In this document: positions 25,996-34,665 of the stretch, in pieces
How the letters are laid out: every line of letters begins with the position of its first letter
Position numbering within the stretch: the first letter of the stretch is position 1
From: Butyrivibrio sp. FCS014
Lineage (GTDB): Bacteria > Bacillota > Clostridia > Lachnospirales > Lachnospiraceae
Assembly: GCF_000526935.1 (NCBI RefSeq)
Contig: NZ_JAHA01000004.1
Location: forward strand, 62,001-126,000
Reading direction: 5' to 3'
DNA length: 64,000 nucleotides
Program-made: the position numbers and the translations under genes
The notes under the pieces: generated by a model
Database searches by the model: none
Seen by the model: the letters and a program-made list of their open reading frames with translations, nothing else
What the model was told of the DNA's origin: nothing

Positions 25996-27081
25996 ATGGG
26001 TGAAAATTCAGAATATTACAATTCATTGAGGCAGAAACGCCGTAAAGATACTGAAAGCATTAAAAACATTCTTCCTCAGCATACACATGGATTTGTTGAG
26101 GAATGTCTTCTCAAATATCAGGAAAGCACCGCTTTAAATTATGCGCAGGATATTCTATTTTTCTACGGATTTCTCAAGGAAAAGAATCCCCTGTGCAAGA
26201 ATCTTGAAATCAAAGATATCCCCTTTGAAGTTGTCGAAAATCTTGGTCCTCAGGACATCAATGAATTCCAAAATTATGTTGCATCAGGCCACAAACCGGA
26301 TAAAAAAGGCAATGTAAAGCCTGCTAAAGAACGTGCAATTGCAAGAAAAATGGCGGCTGTGCGGAATTACTATAAATATCTGATCAAATATGACTATCTT
26401 AAGATTGATCCCACAGTGAAAGCTGCTGTAAAGAAGAAAGAAAAGGTAAAGAAAGATATCCGAAGGCTGTATCCTGACCAGGTTCAGCTTCTAATGGATT
26501 CTGTCGCAGCTGTGAATTCTGCTAGTTACCATTCCAAAGTTATGTCTGAACCTACTGCAAAAAGAGATCTGGCAATTGTAACTCTTCTGTTAAATACTGG
26601 AATCCGCGTCTCGGAATGTGCAGGGCTTGATCTTTCAGATATAAATTTTGATGAAAATACAATTACTATCGTCAGAAAAGGCGGCGATGAAGATCATCTC
26701 TACATAAACGAGATTATCCGGAATACGCTAAGGGATTATATCAATCATGAACGCCCTACCCTACTCAATGATTCTGAAGAACCTGCTCTCTTCATATCTC
26801 TTCAGCATAAGCGTTTATCGATAAGAAGCATCCAATATATGATTTCAAAATATGGAAAAAACACAGGACTTACTCAAAAACTCACCCCTCATAAGCTCCG
26901 TAGAACGTATGGTACAGCGCTTTATAACAGAACAAGTGATATTTATATGGTTGCTGATGTTCTGGGACATAAAGACGTAAATACGACTGTTAAACACTAT
27001 GCTGCTATAGAAGAAGAACATAAAAGACAGGCATCCCAGGTAGACGTTTATGGAACTGATGATAACCAGGATAATGATTAA
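25996..27081 (+). CDS. Tyrosine recombinase (XerC/D-like integrase)
   Basis: A 361-residue tyrosine recombinase. Residues 30-145 form the SAM-like core-binding domain; residues 165-350 are the catalytic domain. The catalytic set is visible: Arg in NTGIRVSE, Lys in VRKGGDE, HKLRRT (His and Arg), GHKDVNTT (His) and the nucleophile Tyr in VKHYAA. A basic insert (HKPDKKGNVKPAKER) and an acidic tail are unusual relative to XerC/D. AGGAG precedes the ATG. No phage or conjugation genes are adjacent, but an array of short repeats follows directly, perhaps its target sites. Confidence 0.9.
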   Translation: MGENSEYYNSLRQKRRKDTESIKNILPQHTHGFVEECLLKYQESTALNYAQDILFFYGFLKEKNPLCKNLEIKDIPFEVVENLGPQDINEFQNYVASGHKPDKKGNVKPAKERAIARKMAAVRNYYKYLIKYDYLKIDPTVKAAVKKKEKVKKDIRRLYPDQVQLLMDSVAAVNSASYHSKVMSEPTAKRDLAIVTLLLNTGIRVSECAGLDLSDINFDENTITIVRKGGDEDHLYINEIIRNTLRDYINHERPTLLNDSEEPALFISLQHKRLSIRSIQYMISKYGKNTGLTQKLTPHKLRRTYGTALYNRTSDIYMVADVLGHKDVNTTVKHYAAIEEEHKRQASQVDVYGTDDNQDND

Positions 27082-27100
27082 ATTGCACACACTACAGTGC

Positions 27101-27235
27101 CCGGTTTTTTACAATTTTAGCTTTAATCCATGCGGCTTTTTACAGATTTATCTTTAAAAGTACGGCTTTTTACATTTTCAAGCTTTATTTTTTAAAGTTA
27201 AAAAGTGTAAAAAGCCGTATTTTTGACTTTTTACA
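27101..27235. repeat. Iteron-like repeats after the recombinase
   Basis: Direct copies of a core, CGGCTTTTTACA, begin at 27102 (variant), 27133, 27163 and 27224 (variant). Their spacings are 31, 30 and 61 bp, i.e. multiples of about three helical turns. One inverted copy (27206-27219) pairs perfectly over 14 bp with 27161-27174. The rest of the 27082-27568 spacer also holds the tandem repeat at 27291 and a doubtful small ORF. Possible recombinase or replication-protein sites. Confidence 0.7.
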
Positions 27236-27290
27236 CTCCTATCTTTAAACATATTACAAGTTTAGCTTAAACCGACATAAAGCTTGGCAG

Positions 27291-27316
27291 AGACTATCAA
27301 AGCAGACTATCAAAGC
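27291..27316. repeat. Perfect tandem duplication of 13 bp
   Basis: AGACTATCAAAGC occurs twice head-to-tail (27291-27303 and 27304-27316), downstream of the iteron-like array. It could be a slippage product or part of a binding site. Confidence 0.8.
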
Positions 27317-27320
27317 GATT

Positions 27321-27485
27321 ATGGCAACTATTCGCAAAACGCAGATTTATCGAACAGTAATAGCTCAAGCGCTCGCTTTAGGCAAAATTGAATTTACAAC
27401 ATCGCAAAACTCCCTAAATCAGTTTAATAAATTCTTTCGAATTGTTAACACCATTTTTAGAATATCTAGTATATACTCATATTAG
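27321..27485 (+). CDS. Doubtful 54-residue ORF
   Basis: An ATG-started ORF (MATIRKTQIYRTVIAQALAL and onward, rich in Asn, Gln, Ile and Phe) fills the spacer after the tandem repeat. The composition is protein-like, but no ribosome-binding site precedes it and I recognise no family. It may be a decayed fragment. Confidence 0.2.
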   Translation: MATIRKTQIYRTVIAQALALGKIEFTTSQNSLNQFNKFFRIVNTIFRISSIYSY

Positions 27486-27568
27486 AAGCTACAAGATATT
27501 GTATTTTTATTTCAAAGTATCGAGTCATAATGTAAATTTATTTCCTTCGTACAATGGAGGACGTGCCC

Positions 27569-27751
27569 ATGTACAGTTCAAGCTCATCAACCTGTTACTA
27601 TCACAAGAATTCTCCAAAGATCATAGATACCATAAGGATACATGACAAATACTTTGACGTTTCTGTTGTCAAAGAAAAAGTTATTTTGATCGCATCTGCA
27701 TCTGCTATTGTAAGTAGCCTGCTTGCAGCATTTGCAGTAATAATGTTCTGA
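27569..27751 (+). CDS. Small single-pass membrane protein (60 aa)
   Basis: A 60-residue protein with a serine-rich, cysteine-containing N-terminus (MYSSSSSTCYYH), a charged middle (IRIHDKYFDVSVVKEK) and a C-terminal membrane helix (VILIASASAIVSSLLAAFAVIMF). A strong GGAGG lies 8 nt before ATG 27569, which argues for real translation. It stands alone between the repeat array and a terminator. It may be a membrane regulator or a type I-toxin-like peptide; neither is shown by the sequence. Confidence 0.6.
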   Translation: MYSSSSSTCYYHKNSPKIIDTIRIHDKYFDVSVVKEKVILIASASAIVSSLLAAFAVIMF

Positions 27752-27767
27752 TCAAGTATGAACATTA

Positions 27768-27836
27768 AGCACCCTTGAGAGGTGCTCTTTGCCTACAAAA
27801 AACGAAGATGCCTGCCATCACGGGTATCTTCGTTTT
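27768..27836. terminator. Terminator pair between convergent genes
   Basis: A first hairpin (AGCACC 27768-27773 with GGTGCT 27781-27786) is followed by a long stem: AAAACGAAGAT (27799-27809) with ATCTTCGTTTT (27826-27836), extended by GCC/GGG-type pairs. A T-run lies on one strand and an A-run on the other, so it can stop both the small membrane protein gene and the helicase gene. Confidence 0.85.
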
Positions 27837-27882
27837 CATCTTTTATACTTGAAAAACTCTTTTCTCAGTTCCAGATATCTTT

Positions 27883-30027
27883 CTACCTGAATATCCTCAT
27901 CCCCATATTAAACGCCACAGGATAAAGGAAAATTTTCTCATCCCCGGAATCGAATCGCACGGAGAACTTTAATGGAATCTCGTCATCATCGTAAGATACG
28001 TCTATTATGGTGCCTTCGCCGTATTTTGACTGAGTCACCCTTTCGCCGATTATCAGCTGTTCCGGAATCTCCGCCGGAGCAGCCGCTGTTTTAGGCTTTT
28101 TCTTTTTAAGCAGCATTGTTGGCTCCTTCAGCGTAGCTTTCCTCTTTTTAACTTCCGTTTTCTCTTTTTCCTTGCCGGTCAGCTCTTTTACAAATACCGA
28201 CGCAGCATCGTCGTACTTAAAGATGTTCAGCCTCTCCCTGGCTCTTGTCATTCCCACGTAAAAGATCCTTCGCTCTTCCTCAAAATCTCGTCTGTCCTGA
28301 GTGGTAGCCGATCTGTCTTTTTCCCTGAAGACCTTAGTTGGGAATACACCATTTATCACGTCGATCAGGATGACTGAATCATATTCAAGGCCCTTACTGG
28401 AATGAATAGTGGACAAAATAAATTTGGCACTGTAATCAGGGCTCTTTTCCGCAAGAAGAAGTCTTAGCTCCTCCAGCCTTGCAAGGAATGACTCTATAGT
28501 CTTCTCATGCATGGCCAGCATTTTGAGAATGAATATCTTGTTTGTATCAATATTGTTGGCCTTAAGATATTCGCCGTATCCCATATAGTTTTCAAGCCTG
28601 TTGATGGCCTTGTATGGCGCTTCAAAAGCCATATTCCTGAAATGTGTCCGCAGGGATCTGCAGTTCCCCAGGACTCGCTTGTTGATATCTATATATTCAG
28701 CAGCATCCCAGATTCCAATGTGACGTTCATCTGCAATCTCGCACATGGCCTCAGCGTCTGGCTTCCTAAGAAATGCCTGGAACTTGAAGTAGATCTTCAA
28801 AAACAGCTCCGGATCCGCCGGGTAAAGAGCGAACTTAAGCATATTCACGATATCCACAACTACTCTGTGGGTAAAGAATGCCATATCAACGTTCTTGATC
28901 CTGTAAGGCACGTTCTCCCGTTCAAGGATATCCACCAGCGGCAGGATACTCTCATTATCCCTATATAGCACCGCTGTCTGGGATTCAGTGTCCTTTGCCA
29001 CCTTTAAAAGATAGCTATACTGGGCCTCTCTTGCATTCAACAGAGTTATCGTTATATCGCTCTGCGGCTCTTTCGTGGCACACATGTGCTTTTCATGACG
29101 ATCTTTGTTACGCTGGATGAACCTGTCTGCAGCCTCAACAATCTTGGCATTTGATCTGTAGTTTTTGTCCATGACAAGAACCTTTGCTCCGGGATGCTCT
29201 CTCTCAAAGTTAAGGAGCGCTTCCGGGTAAGCCGCTCTGAAGCCGTAGATACTCTGATCTTCGTCTCCCACCATGAAGAGATTGCCCTTTGCTCCGGACA
29301 AAAGAGATATGATCATATGCTGGATCTTAGATGTATCCTGAGCTTCATCAACACAGATATATCTGTACTCATTCTGATAGTAAGCCAGGAGCTCTTTTGA
29401 CCCCTTAAGCATCCTGTAGGCATATATCATCTGATCGTCATAGTCCATAAGGCTTCTGGCCTTGAGTTCACTGTTATAAGCAGTGTATATTCCGAAAAGA
29501 TCGATCCCCTGGTCTCTCCCCAGTTGCTCTATCTCCTTCTCTTCAAGGCACATATTCTTGCAATAGGTAATAAGCGTCCTAATGCCTTTGATATCACTTT
29601 CAGTCGGATATTCTCCTACCACCTTTACAAATATGTCTGTCAGCAGCTTTCCGGTTATTTTCTCATCTGTGACCAGTTCAAAAGAGCTTTTGCCGATGAT
29701 CCTCCCATAATGAGCAATTATCTTGGCGCAAATCCCGTTAATGGTACGAAATTCGAGCTTTTCTGACATCTCCTCGCCAAACAGGCACTTAAACCTGTCA
29801 GACATATCCCTTGTGGCAGCCACGGTATATGTCAGGGTAAGGATGTGCTCCGGTTCTATTCCCCTGCAGTAGAGCATATATCCGAGGCGGTTGACAAGTA
29901 CGGTAGTCTTTCCGCTTCCCGGAACCGCTAGCAGCAGAACCGGACCATCTATTGTCCGAACCGCTTCCTTTTGCTGTTCATTCAGTTTTTGGCCATATTC
30001 GGCCCAGAAATCCATATCCGAAATCAA
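27883..30027 (-). CDS. UvrD/PcrA-like superfamily 1 DNA helicase
   Basis: A 714-residue ATP-dependent 3'-5' DNA helicase. Motifs in order: Q-motif region LNEQQKEAV, Walker A AVPGSGKTT, TLTYTVAATRDM, Walker B VDEAQDTS, GDEDQSIYGFRAA, KNYRSN, HSSKGLEYD and VGMTRARERL. A lysine-rich linker and a PcrA-type C-terminal domain (GERVTQSKYGEGTIIDV) follow. The frame extends to 30165 but would then overlap the next gene; TTG 30027 has AGAGG 6 nt upstream and is preferred, with ATG 30015 an alternative. Role: DNA repair or replication-fork clearing. Confidence 0.9.
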   Translation of the reverse strand: MISDMDFWAEYGQKLNEQQKEAVRTIDGPVLLLAVPGSGKTTVLVNRLGYMLYCRGIEPEHILTLTYTVAATRDMSDRFKCLFGEEMSEKLEFRTINGICAKIIAHYGRIIGKSSFELVTDEKITGKLLTDIFVKVVGEYPTESDIKGIRTLITYCKNMCLEEKEIEQLGRDQGIDLFGIYTAYNSELKARSLMDYDDQMIYAYRMLKGSKELLAYYQNEYRYICVDEAQDTSKIQHMIISLLSGAKGNLFMVGDEDQSIYGFRAAYPEALLNFEREHPGAKVLVMDKNYRSNAKIVEAADRFIQRNKDRHEKHMCATKEPQSDITITLLNAREAQYSYLLKVAKDTESQTAVLYRDNESILPLVDILERENVPYRIKNVDMAFFTHRVVVDIVNMLKFALYPADPELFLKIYFKFQAFLRKPDAEAMCEIADERHIGIWDAAEYIDINKRVLGNCRSLRTHFRNMAFEAPYKAINRLENYMGYGEYLKANNIDTNKIFILKMLAMHEKTIESFLARLEELRLLLAEKSPDYSAKFILSTIHSSKGLEYDSVILIDVINGVFPTKVFREKDRSATTQDRRDFEEERRIFYVGMTRARERLNIFKYDDAASVFVKELTGKEKEKTEVKKRKATLKEPTMLLKKKKPKTAAAPAEIPEQLIIGERVTQSKYGEGTIIDVSYDDDEIPLKFSVRFDSGDEKIFLYPVAFNMGMRIFR

Positions 30028-30149
30028 AAGAATCCTCTTTTCACGTAAAAAAATATACCTACGGCGAAAAATGCCGCAGGTATATAATAAAAGATTTCCA
30101 AGACTAAACGCAACTTGTGTTTTCTGTCTGTTTATATAAATATCACGGC

Positions 30150-30521
30150 TTATTCTGCTTTCCAAAGACCGTGGAGGTTGCAGTATGCATATACGCCAAC
30201 CACTGAATCGCCCTCAGTAAGCAGGAATTCTGCGCAGGGCTTCTCCTCAGGCTTAAGGAACTTTCTCTGGGCACCCTTTGCGGTCTCAACAGCGATCCAC
30301 TCTATGAAGTGTTCAGGGATCATAGGATGCTCAACCGATCCGACAGTAACAGTAACTTTATTGCCCTCAACTGTAAATACAGGCACGTGCTTCTCAACTG
30401 CTCCATCAGATGTTCCGGGAACCAGCTCTTTCATCTGCTGTCCGCAGCAAGTCATTGGAGCACCTGACTCCTTGATCATTTCTACAAAATTGCCACAAAG
30501 TTCACATACATAGAATTTCAT
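30150..30521 (-). CDS. dfx: Desulfoferrodoxin-type superoxide reductase
   Basis: A 123-residue two-iron superoxide reductase, reducing superoxide to peroxide in anaerobes without making oxygen. Centre I is the rubredoxin-like site Cys6, Cys9, Cys25, Cys26. Centre II ligands are His45, His65, His71, Cys114 and His117 (YCNLHGLW). All expected ligands are present. AGGTG precedes the ATG. It probably has its own promoter, since a TATAAT-like box lies on the minus strand about 70 bp upstream. Acts in the cytoplasm with rubredoxin as donor. Confidence 0.95.
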   Translation of the reverse strand: MKFYVCELCGNFVEMIKESGAPMTCCGQQMKELVPGTSDGAVEKHVPVFTVEGNKVTVTVGSVEHPMIPEHFIEWIAVETAKGAQRKFLKPEEKPCAEFLLTEGDSVVGVYAYCNLHGLWKAE

Positions 30522-30632
30522 AAGAGCACCTCCGGTTTTAAATCAGCTATAAGTATTTTTCCTCTTTCATATATAGTGAGGGTAGATTTTATTATAGCAT
30601 TATTGACCATCTTTTCATAGATGATTTAACGG

Positions 30633-30780
30633 TCATTCGAAGATTTTGTTCGCTGTCCCGGTGCCCCAAAAGATAGTAGTCTTCGCCTCATCTACTGCTT
30701 CTTCAACTTCATGACCATATTTGCCAGCGACATACTCACATATCCCACCTTTGCAATATATTTTAACATAATTCTATTGC
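30633..30780 (-). pseudogene. Possible decayed gene fragment in the dfx-ogt spacer
   Basis: In the 383-bp spacer 30522-30904, one minus-strand frame is open for about 48 codons and protein-like (YCKGGICEYVAGKYG, then EEAVDEAKTTIFWGTGTANK), ending in TGA at 30633, but it has no start codon. It may be a gene tail. The family is not recognised. The rest of the spacer holds only the presumed promoters of dfx and ogt. Confidence 0.25.
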
Positions 30781-30904
30781 TTTATCGCATGGTAATCCAC
30801 CAAATAAAGTTTACATTTGAGATCAAATTATGTTCGAATTTGTTGCTTTACGGTGCATAATGATATTGTTAATAAGAGACTCTTCTTAAAAAAGGCGGAA
30901 AAAC

Positions 30905-31420
30905 ATGGACTATATTCATCACTACGACTCGCCTCTTGGCGGGATTACCCTGGCCAGCGACGGAAATGCGCTGATTGGCCTGTGGTTCGACGGGCAAAAA
31001 TACTATGCTGATACCCTTAATAATGAATATGAAGAGAAATCCCTGCCTGTATTTGATCAGACAGATAAATGGCTGGATATATACTTTAGCGGCAAGGATC
31101 CTGCTTTTACACCCCAGCTTACCATGAGAGGCACTCCCTTCCGCAAAACGGTCTGGGAAATCCTGCTCAAAATCCCCTTTGGCCAGACCATGACCTACGG
31201 AGAGATCGCGGACAGAATCGCAAAGCAAACCGGCCGCTCCCGCATGTCCGCCCAGGCTGTCGGAGGAGCAGTAGGTCATAATCCCATCTCCCTGATCATT
31301 CCCTGTCATCGCGTTATAGGCGCAGACGGCAGTCTCACCGGATACGCCGGCGGAATAGACAGGAAGATCAAACTGCTTTCCCTGGAAAAGGTTTCCGGTC
31401 CTCTTTCGCTCCCCTCATAG
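30905..31420 (+). CDS. ogt: Methylated-DNA--protein-cysteine methyltransferase
   Basis: A 171-residue suicide repair protein that removes methyl groups from O6-methylguanine. The active-site motif is IPCHRV with acceptor Cys134; the helix-turn-helix segment TMTYGEIADRIAKQ, with AVGGAVGHNP, inserts into DNA. The N-terminal domain (YDSPLGGITLASDG) is typical of Ogt. AAAGGCGG precedes the ATG. A single gene, not fused to an Ada domain. Confidence 0.95.
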   Translation: MDYIHHYDSPLGGITLASDGNALIGLWFDGQKYYADTLNNEYEEKSLPVFDQTDKWLDIYFSGKDPAFTPQLTMRGTPFRKTVWEILLKIPFGQTMTYGEIADRIAKQTGRSRMSAQAVGGAVGHNPISLIIPCHRVIGADGSLTGYAGGIDRKIKLLSLEKVSGPLSLPS

Positions 31421-31423
31421 CAT

Positions 31424-31450
31424 GAAAAAAAGACCGGCGGTAAGCCGATC
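31424..31450 (-). terminator. Rho-independent terminator of the phosphatase gene
   Basis: On the minus strand, GATCGGC, loop TTACC and GCCGGTC form a 7-bp stem with one G-T pair, followed by seven Ts (plus-strand A-run 31425-31431). Confidence 0.65.
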
Positions 31451-31517
31451 CTCATTGTCCAAAAATATGCGGCAATTTTAGAAAATGCCCTGTGGCAAAA
31501 TTGTAAATATGTTTTTG

Positions 31518-32303
31518 TCAGTGTCTCTGGTCCATGTTTTCAAATCGCTCGCAGAACCGCGCCGCAAAAGAAGGCTTCTCTTTTCCCAGAGTAAGGTGGG
31601 TTATATCTCCTATTTGCAAGGCCCTGAATATGGCGATTCCTTTTTCCCGCTCTTCGGTTACAAGCTCTGTTACAGAGGTTGGTGCCATGGCCAGGTACTG
31701 CAGCAAAACAAAGGGCGAGATGTTCCACAGATGAGATAATATAACACACGTTACGCCAAAATGGCAGAAGAATGCTACCGTTTTCTCATTCCCTGCAGTT
31801 GCTTCGTACAGGTTTTTGTTTCGTCGATACCCATTCTTATCAAGAAACTCGTCAAAGCACTTTACAATATGGTCATACACTTCCACAGTGTTTGAAGCTT
31901 TGGCAATATCAGATGAGCGCCACCCGTTAACATCAAAGAGCTCCGGATGCACTCCATAATACGACGGCATCATGTCCCACGCTATGCGCTTTTCATACAG
32001 TCCGGTGTCCTCATTTTTCTTTAATTCGTTCTTAAATGCCGAGCGGGTCTCCTCTTTAGCGAGGTTTCCATCAAACACCGCAGGAAATTCCTGAAGCCAT
32101 TCCAAAGTCTTAGCTTCCATTCCCAGCTCTTTTAACGAATAATCCAGAGTTTCCCCGGCTCTTCCGAGAGGCGAAACGTATACTTCGTCAATCCCGAGCC
32201 TGTCTATACTTTCAGCCAGCAGCCGCGCTTCCGTTTTTCCCTTCTGTGTAAGCCCGTCAATCTCATAATCAGGGTCTCCATGTCTTATAAACAGCAGTCT
32301 CAT
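31518..32303 (-). CDS. Histidine phosphatase superfamily protein
   Basis: A 261-residue branch-1 histidine phosphatase (phosphoglycerate-mutase fold). The phospho-accepting His is in the N-terminal LLFIRHGDPDYE; the supporting Arg lies in SPLGRAGET and a second His in FFCHFGVT. It is longer than typical small members (about 200), with an insert around residues 90-150. AAGGAGA precedes the ATG. It is a lone gene with its own terminator. Substrate is not evident from the sequence. Confidence 0.85.
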   Translation of the reverse strand: MRLLFIRHGDPDYEIDGLTQKGKTEARLLAESIDRLGIDEVYVSPLGRAGETLDYSLKELGMEAKTLEWLQEFPAVFDGNLAKEETRSAFKNELKKNEDTGLYEKRIAWDMMPSYYGVHPELFDVNGWRSSDIAKASNTVEVYDHIVKCFDEFLDKNGYRRNKNLYEATAGNEKTVAFFCHFGVTCVILSHLWNISPFVLLQYLAMAPTSVTELVTEEREKGIAIFRALQIGDITHLTLGKEKPSFAARFCERFENMDQRH

Positions 32304-32418
32304 CGCATTCTCCTTCTACCAACATTCTTTCCTATATAATACAATAGCGGTCCTCGTATTATCTACGAAGACCGCTGCAATACTCTTCATATGACCATAT
32401 CATGTTAAATTTGGCAGT

Positions 32419-32592
32419 TTATTTCATGCCTTCCCAAAGTCGTTCACGTTCAGTAAAGGCAACTGTCGACTGTTTGGAAATCTCAGGCTTTATCTCCTTC
32501 TCACTTACGTCATCCGTAAACAGTGCTTCTTTTTCCTTGGCTACTGCAATCTCCTCTTCTTTTGTGACATGAGTTCTGTGTTCATCTAACAT
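32419..32592 (-). CDS. Small acidic/basic soluble protein (57 aa)
   Basis: A 57-residue ORF too short for most gene finders, beginning MLDEHRTHVTKEEE and ending FTERERLWEGMK. It is highly charged, cysteine-free and predicted helical. GGGAGG lies 8 nt upstream of its ATG. Its upstream region carries the ATAATAATGTTA motif seen before two signalling genes, which supports expression. No family is recognised. Confidence 0.55.
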   Translation of the reverse strand: MLDEHRTHVTKEEEIAVAKEKEALFTDDVSEKEIKPEISKQSTVAFTERERLWEGMK

Positions 32593-32632
32593 AATCTTGC
32601 CCTCCCAAAAAGGATAATATGATGTTTCTTTA

Positions 32633-32644
32633 TAACATTATTAT
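32633..32644 (-). promoter_or_regulatory. Shared upstream motif ATAATAATGTTA (minus strand)
   Basis: Twelve of the 13 bases found before the genes at 23655 and 52933 occur here on the minus strand, ending 41 bp before the start of the 57-residue gene. A TATAAT box is included. Confidence 0.4.
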
Positions 32645-32739
32645 ACTTCTAATTACGCTTTTTGGCAGTCATTCTGATAAAATTATATTAGAACTTCATA
32701 GCGCTTTTCACCACAATACCAACAGCAAGGAGGCCGCCA

Positions 32740-33540
32740 ATGATCAAGACTGTTTACATCGAAGATATGGACCATCTTTATGAGCTTCTCAACGAACAGG
32801 AATTCAGAACAGATCTTAAGAGGAACCGCAATCTCTTCGTCTACCGCGGCCAGCCTGATGCTTCCTTTGTGCTTACAACAAGCCTTGCCAGGAATTGCAA
32901 GGGCAAGAGAAAAGAGCTTGAGCCCTGTATGCTGAGGAATTTCACCAAGTACGCCGTGCTGGAAGAGCCTTCAATTGAGAATTCCGTGTGGAAGCAGATG
33001 ATCTTCGGCCAGCACCACGGCCTTCCCACAAGACTTCTTGACTGGTCCTTCTCTCCTCTCATTGCCCTGCACTTTTCAGTAACCGAAAGTGATATGGAGG
33101 ATATGGAGAAAAGAGACAGCGTGGTCTGGCGCACAGACATTCACGAGCTTCATGATCTGCTCCCCCAAAAATACAAGGAAATCTCCCGAAAATACAACAC
33201 TACTGTTTTTTCCGTGGATATGCTCTCCGAAGCCTGTGAAAGCCTGGATATGTATGATAATGACATGGGTTCTTCGGCGATGCTCATGATCGAGCCGCCT
33301 TCAGTAGACGTACGTATCGTAAATCAGTATTCCTTCTTCTCGGTAATTCCAAACGATATGCAGGATATTGAAGGCTTTCTTGATAAACACACCGAAAAGA
33401 CCGTGCGCTATGTGATAAAAAAAGAAATCCGCTGGCAGATAAGGGATATGCTTGATCACCAGAATGTATCCGAACGAATTGTCTATCCCGGTCTTGACGG
33501 ACTTTCAAGATGGCTCGGGCGCCACTATTATGTCCGCTGA
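32740..33540 (+). CDS. FRG-domain protein
   Basis: A 266-residue protein with the FRG domain, named after its Phe-Arg-Gly-type motif. The N-terminal third carries FVYRGQPDASF and SLARNCKGK; the conserved QHHGLPTRLLDWSFSPLIALHFSV follows at about residues 88-111. Biochemical function of FRG domains is not settled; some occur in mobile or defence-related loci. AAGGAGG precedes the ATG. Its 3' end overlaps the convergent transporter gene by 13 bp. Confidence 0.85.
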   Translation: MIKTVYIEDMDHLYELLNEQEFRTDLKRNRNLFVYRGQPDASFVLTTSLARNCKGKRKELEPCMLRNFTKYAVLEEPSIENSVWKQMIFGQHHGLPTRLLDWSFSPLIALHFSVTESDMEDMEKRDSVVWRTDIHELHDLLPQKYKEISRKYNTTVFSVDMLSEACESLDMYDNDMGSSAMLMIEPPSVDVRIVNQYSFFSVIPNDMQDIEGFLDKHTEKTVRYVIKKEIRWQIRDMLDHQNVSERIVYPGLDGLSRWLGRHYYVR

Positions 33541-34475
33541 CGCCCGGTGTTGACTATTATGATCCCCAGTGCTACCAATAGCAGCGCCGCAAGCCCTGTA
33601 AAAGAGAAGGCCTCGTTGTTTTCTCCAAGAAACAACGCCGAGAGAACAACACCCATTACAGGGTTCATAAATCCAAATATGGACACTCTGCTGACGGGAT
33701 TGTGCTTAAGAAGAACTCCCCACAGCGTGTACGCTCCCGCTGATATGAATCCCATATAAATCAGATTGGCAAAGCATGCTGTGCTATAAAACACCAACTG
33801 CCCGCCCATTATCATACCCACTCCGTACAGCACAAGGCCGCCAAGCATAAACTGATATCCGCTTAAAGTAACGGGATTTTCATATTTGGAAAAGATTTTG
33901 ATGCAACAGGAAGAAAATGCATAAAACAAGGCAGCGATCAGCATTGCGCCTTCTCCCTGAAAAGTAATCGCTCCGCCGCTTACAAGGCCCTTAACTCCGC
34001 CAAGGATCATTACAATTCCGGAAAAGCCCACAAGACACCCAATAACTTTCCTCAACGTAAGACTTTCTAGTCTGAATACATAAACAGCCACAATAATAGC
34101 CAGGAAATTCCCCGAAGCATTAATGATCGAACCTCTGACTCCGCTGATATTAGCCAGCGACATAAAAAAGAAAAAGTACTGTCCAATTGTCTGCAAAAGA
34201 GCCAGAGCCGCGATGTACTTAAATGAGCTCTTCTTCGGGATAAGCGCGTTTCTCGATAGAACGGAACCGAAAAGGACCGTCATTCCGCCGGCAATCATGA
34301 ACCTCGCACCGGCCAGCATCAGTCTTGATGCCGTATCCTCTGCGGGTATTTTAAACAAATCATATGCTATTTTAATCGCCGGAGATGCGCTTCCCCACAG
34401 TACGCAGCAAAACAGTGCTGTTGCAAATACAACGGGAAGGTATGTCCAGATATTCTTTTTACCTGTATCTTTCAT
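33528..34475 (-). CDS. EamA-family (DMT) transporter
   Basis: A 315-residue drug/metabolite transporter with ten predicted membrane helices arranged as two EamA repeats (about residues 15-155 and 170-305). The motif region GSASPAIKIAYDL in the first helix and GVVLSALFLGE near the end fit the family. Substrate unknown; such proteins often export metabolites or amino acids. It converges with the FRG gene. Confidence 0.88.
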   Translation of the reverse strand: MKDTGKKNIWTYLPVVFATALFCCVLWGSASPAIKIAYDLFKIPAEDTASRLMLAGARFMIAGGMTVLFGSVLSRNALIPKKSSFKYIAALALLQTIGQYFFFFMSLANISGVRGSIINASGNFLAIIVAVYVFRLESLTLRKVIGCLVGFSGIVMILGGVKGLVSGGAITFQGEGAMLIAALFYAFSSCCIKIFSKYENPVTLSGYQFMLGGLVLYGVGMIMGGQLVFYSTACFANLIYMGFISAGAYTLWGVLLKHNPVSRVSIFGFMNPVMGVVLSALFLGENNEAFSFTGLAALLLVALGIIIVNTGRQRT

Positions 34476-34665
34476 AATCCCCTGCCTTCACAGATCATCA
34501 ATATTTTTCATTTTATCACTAACCATGACCACCTGATACACTTATACCCCCTCCAATTAAGAATCAATTAATAATTACGCAAGGTTCAGCTTAAGACTTA
34601 TCGGCTTCATCGCAGTAAAGTATCTATAGCAGCACACGTAAACGATTAAGTAAGAGGGGCAGAAA

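Noticed and set aside
27101..27235. CRISPR array
   Set aside because: The repeat cores are only about 12 bp, differ between copies, one is inverted, spacers are about 18 bp, and no cas genes are near.
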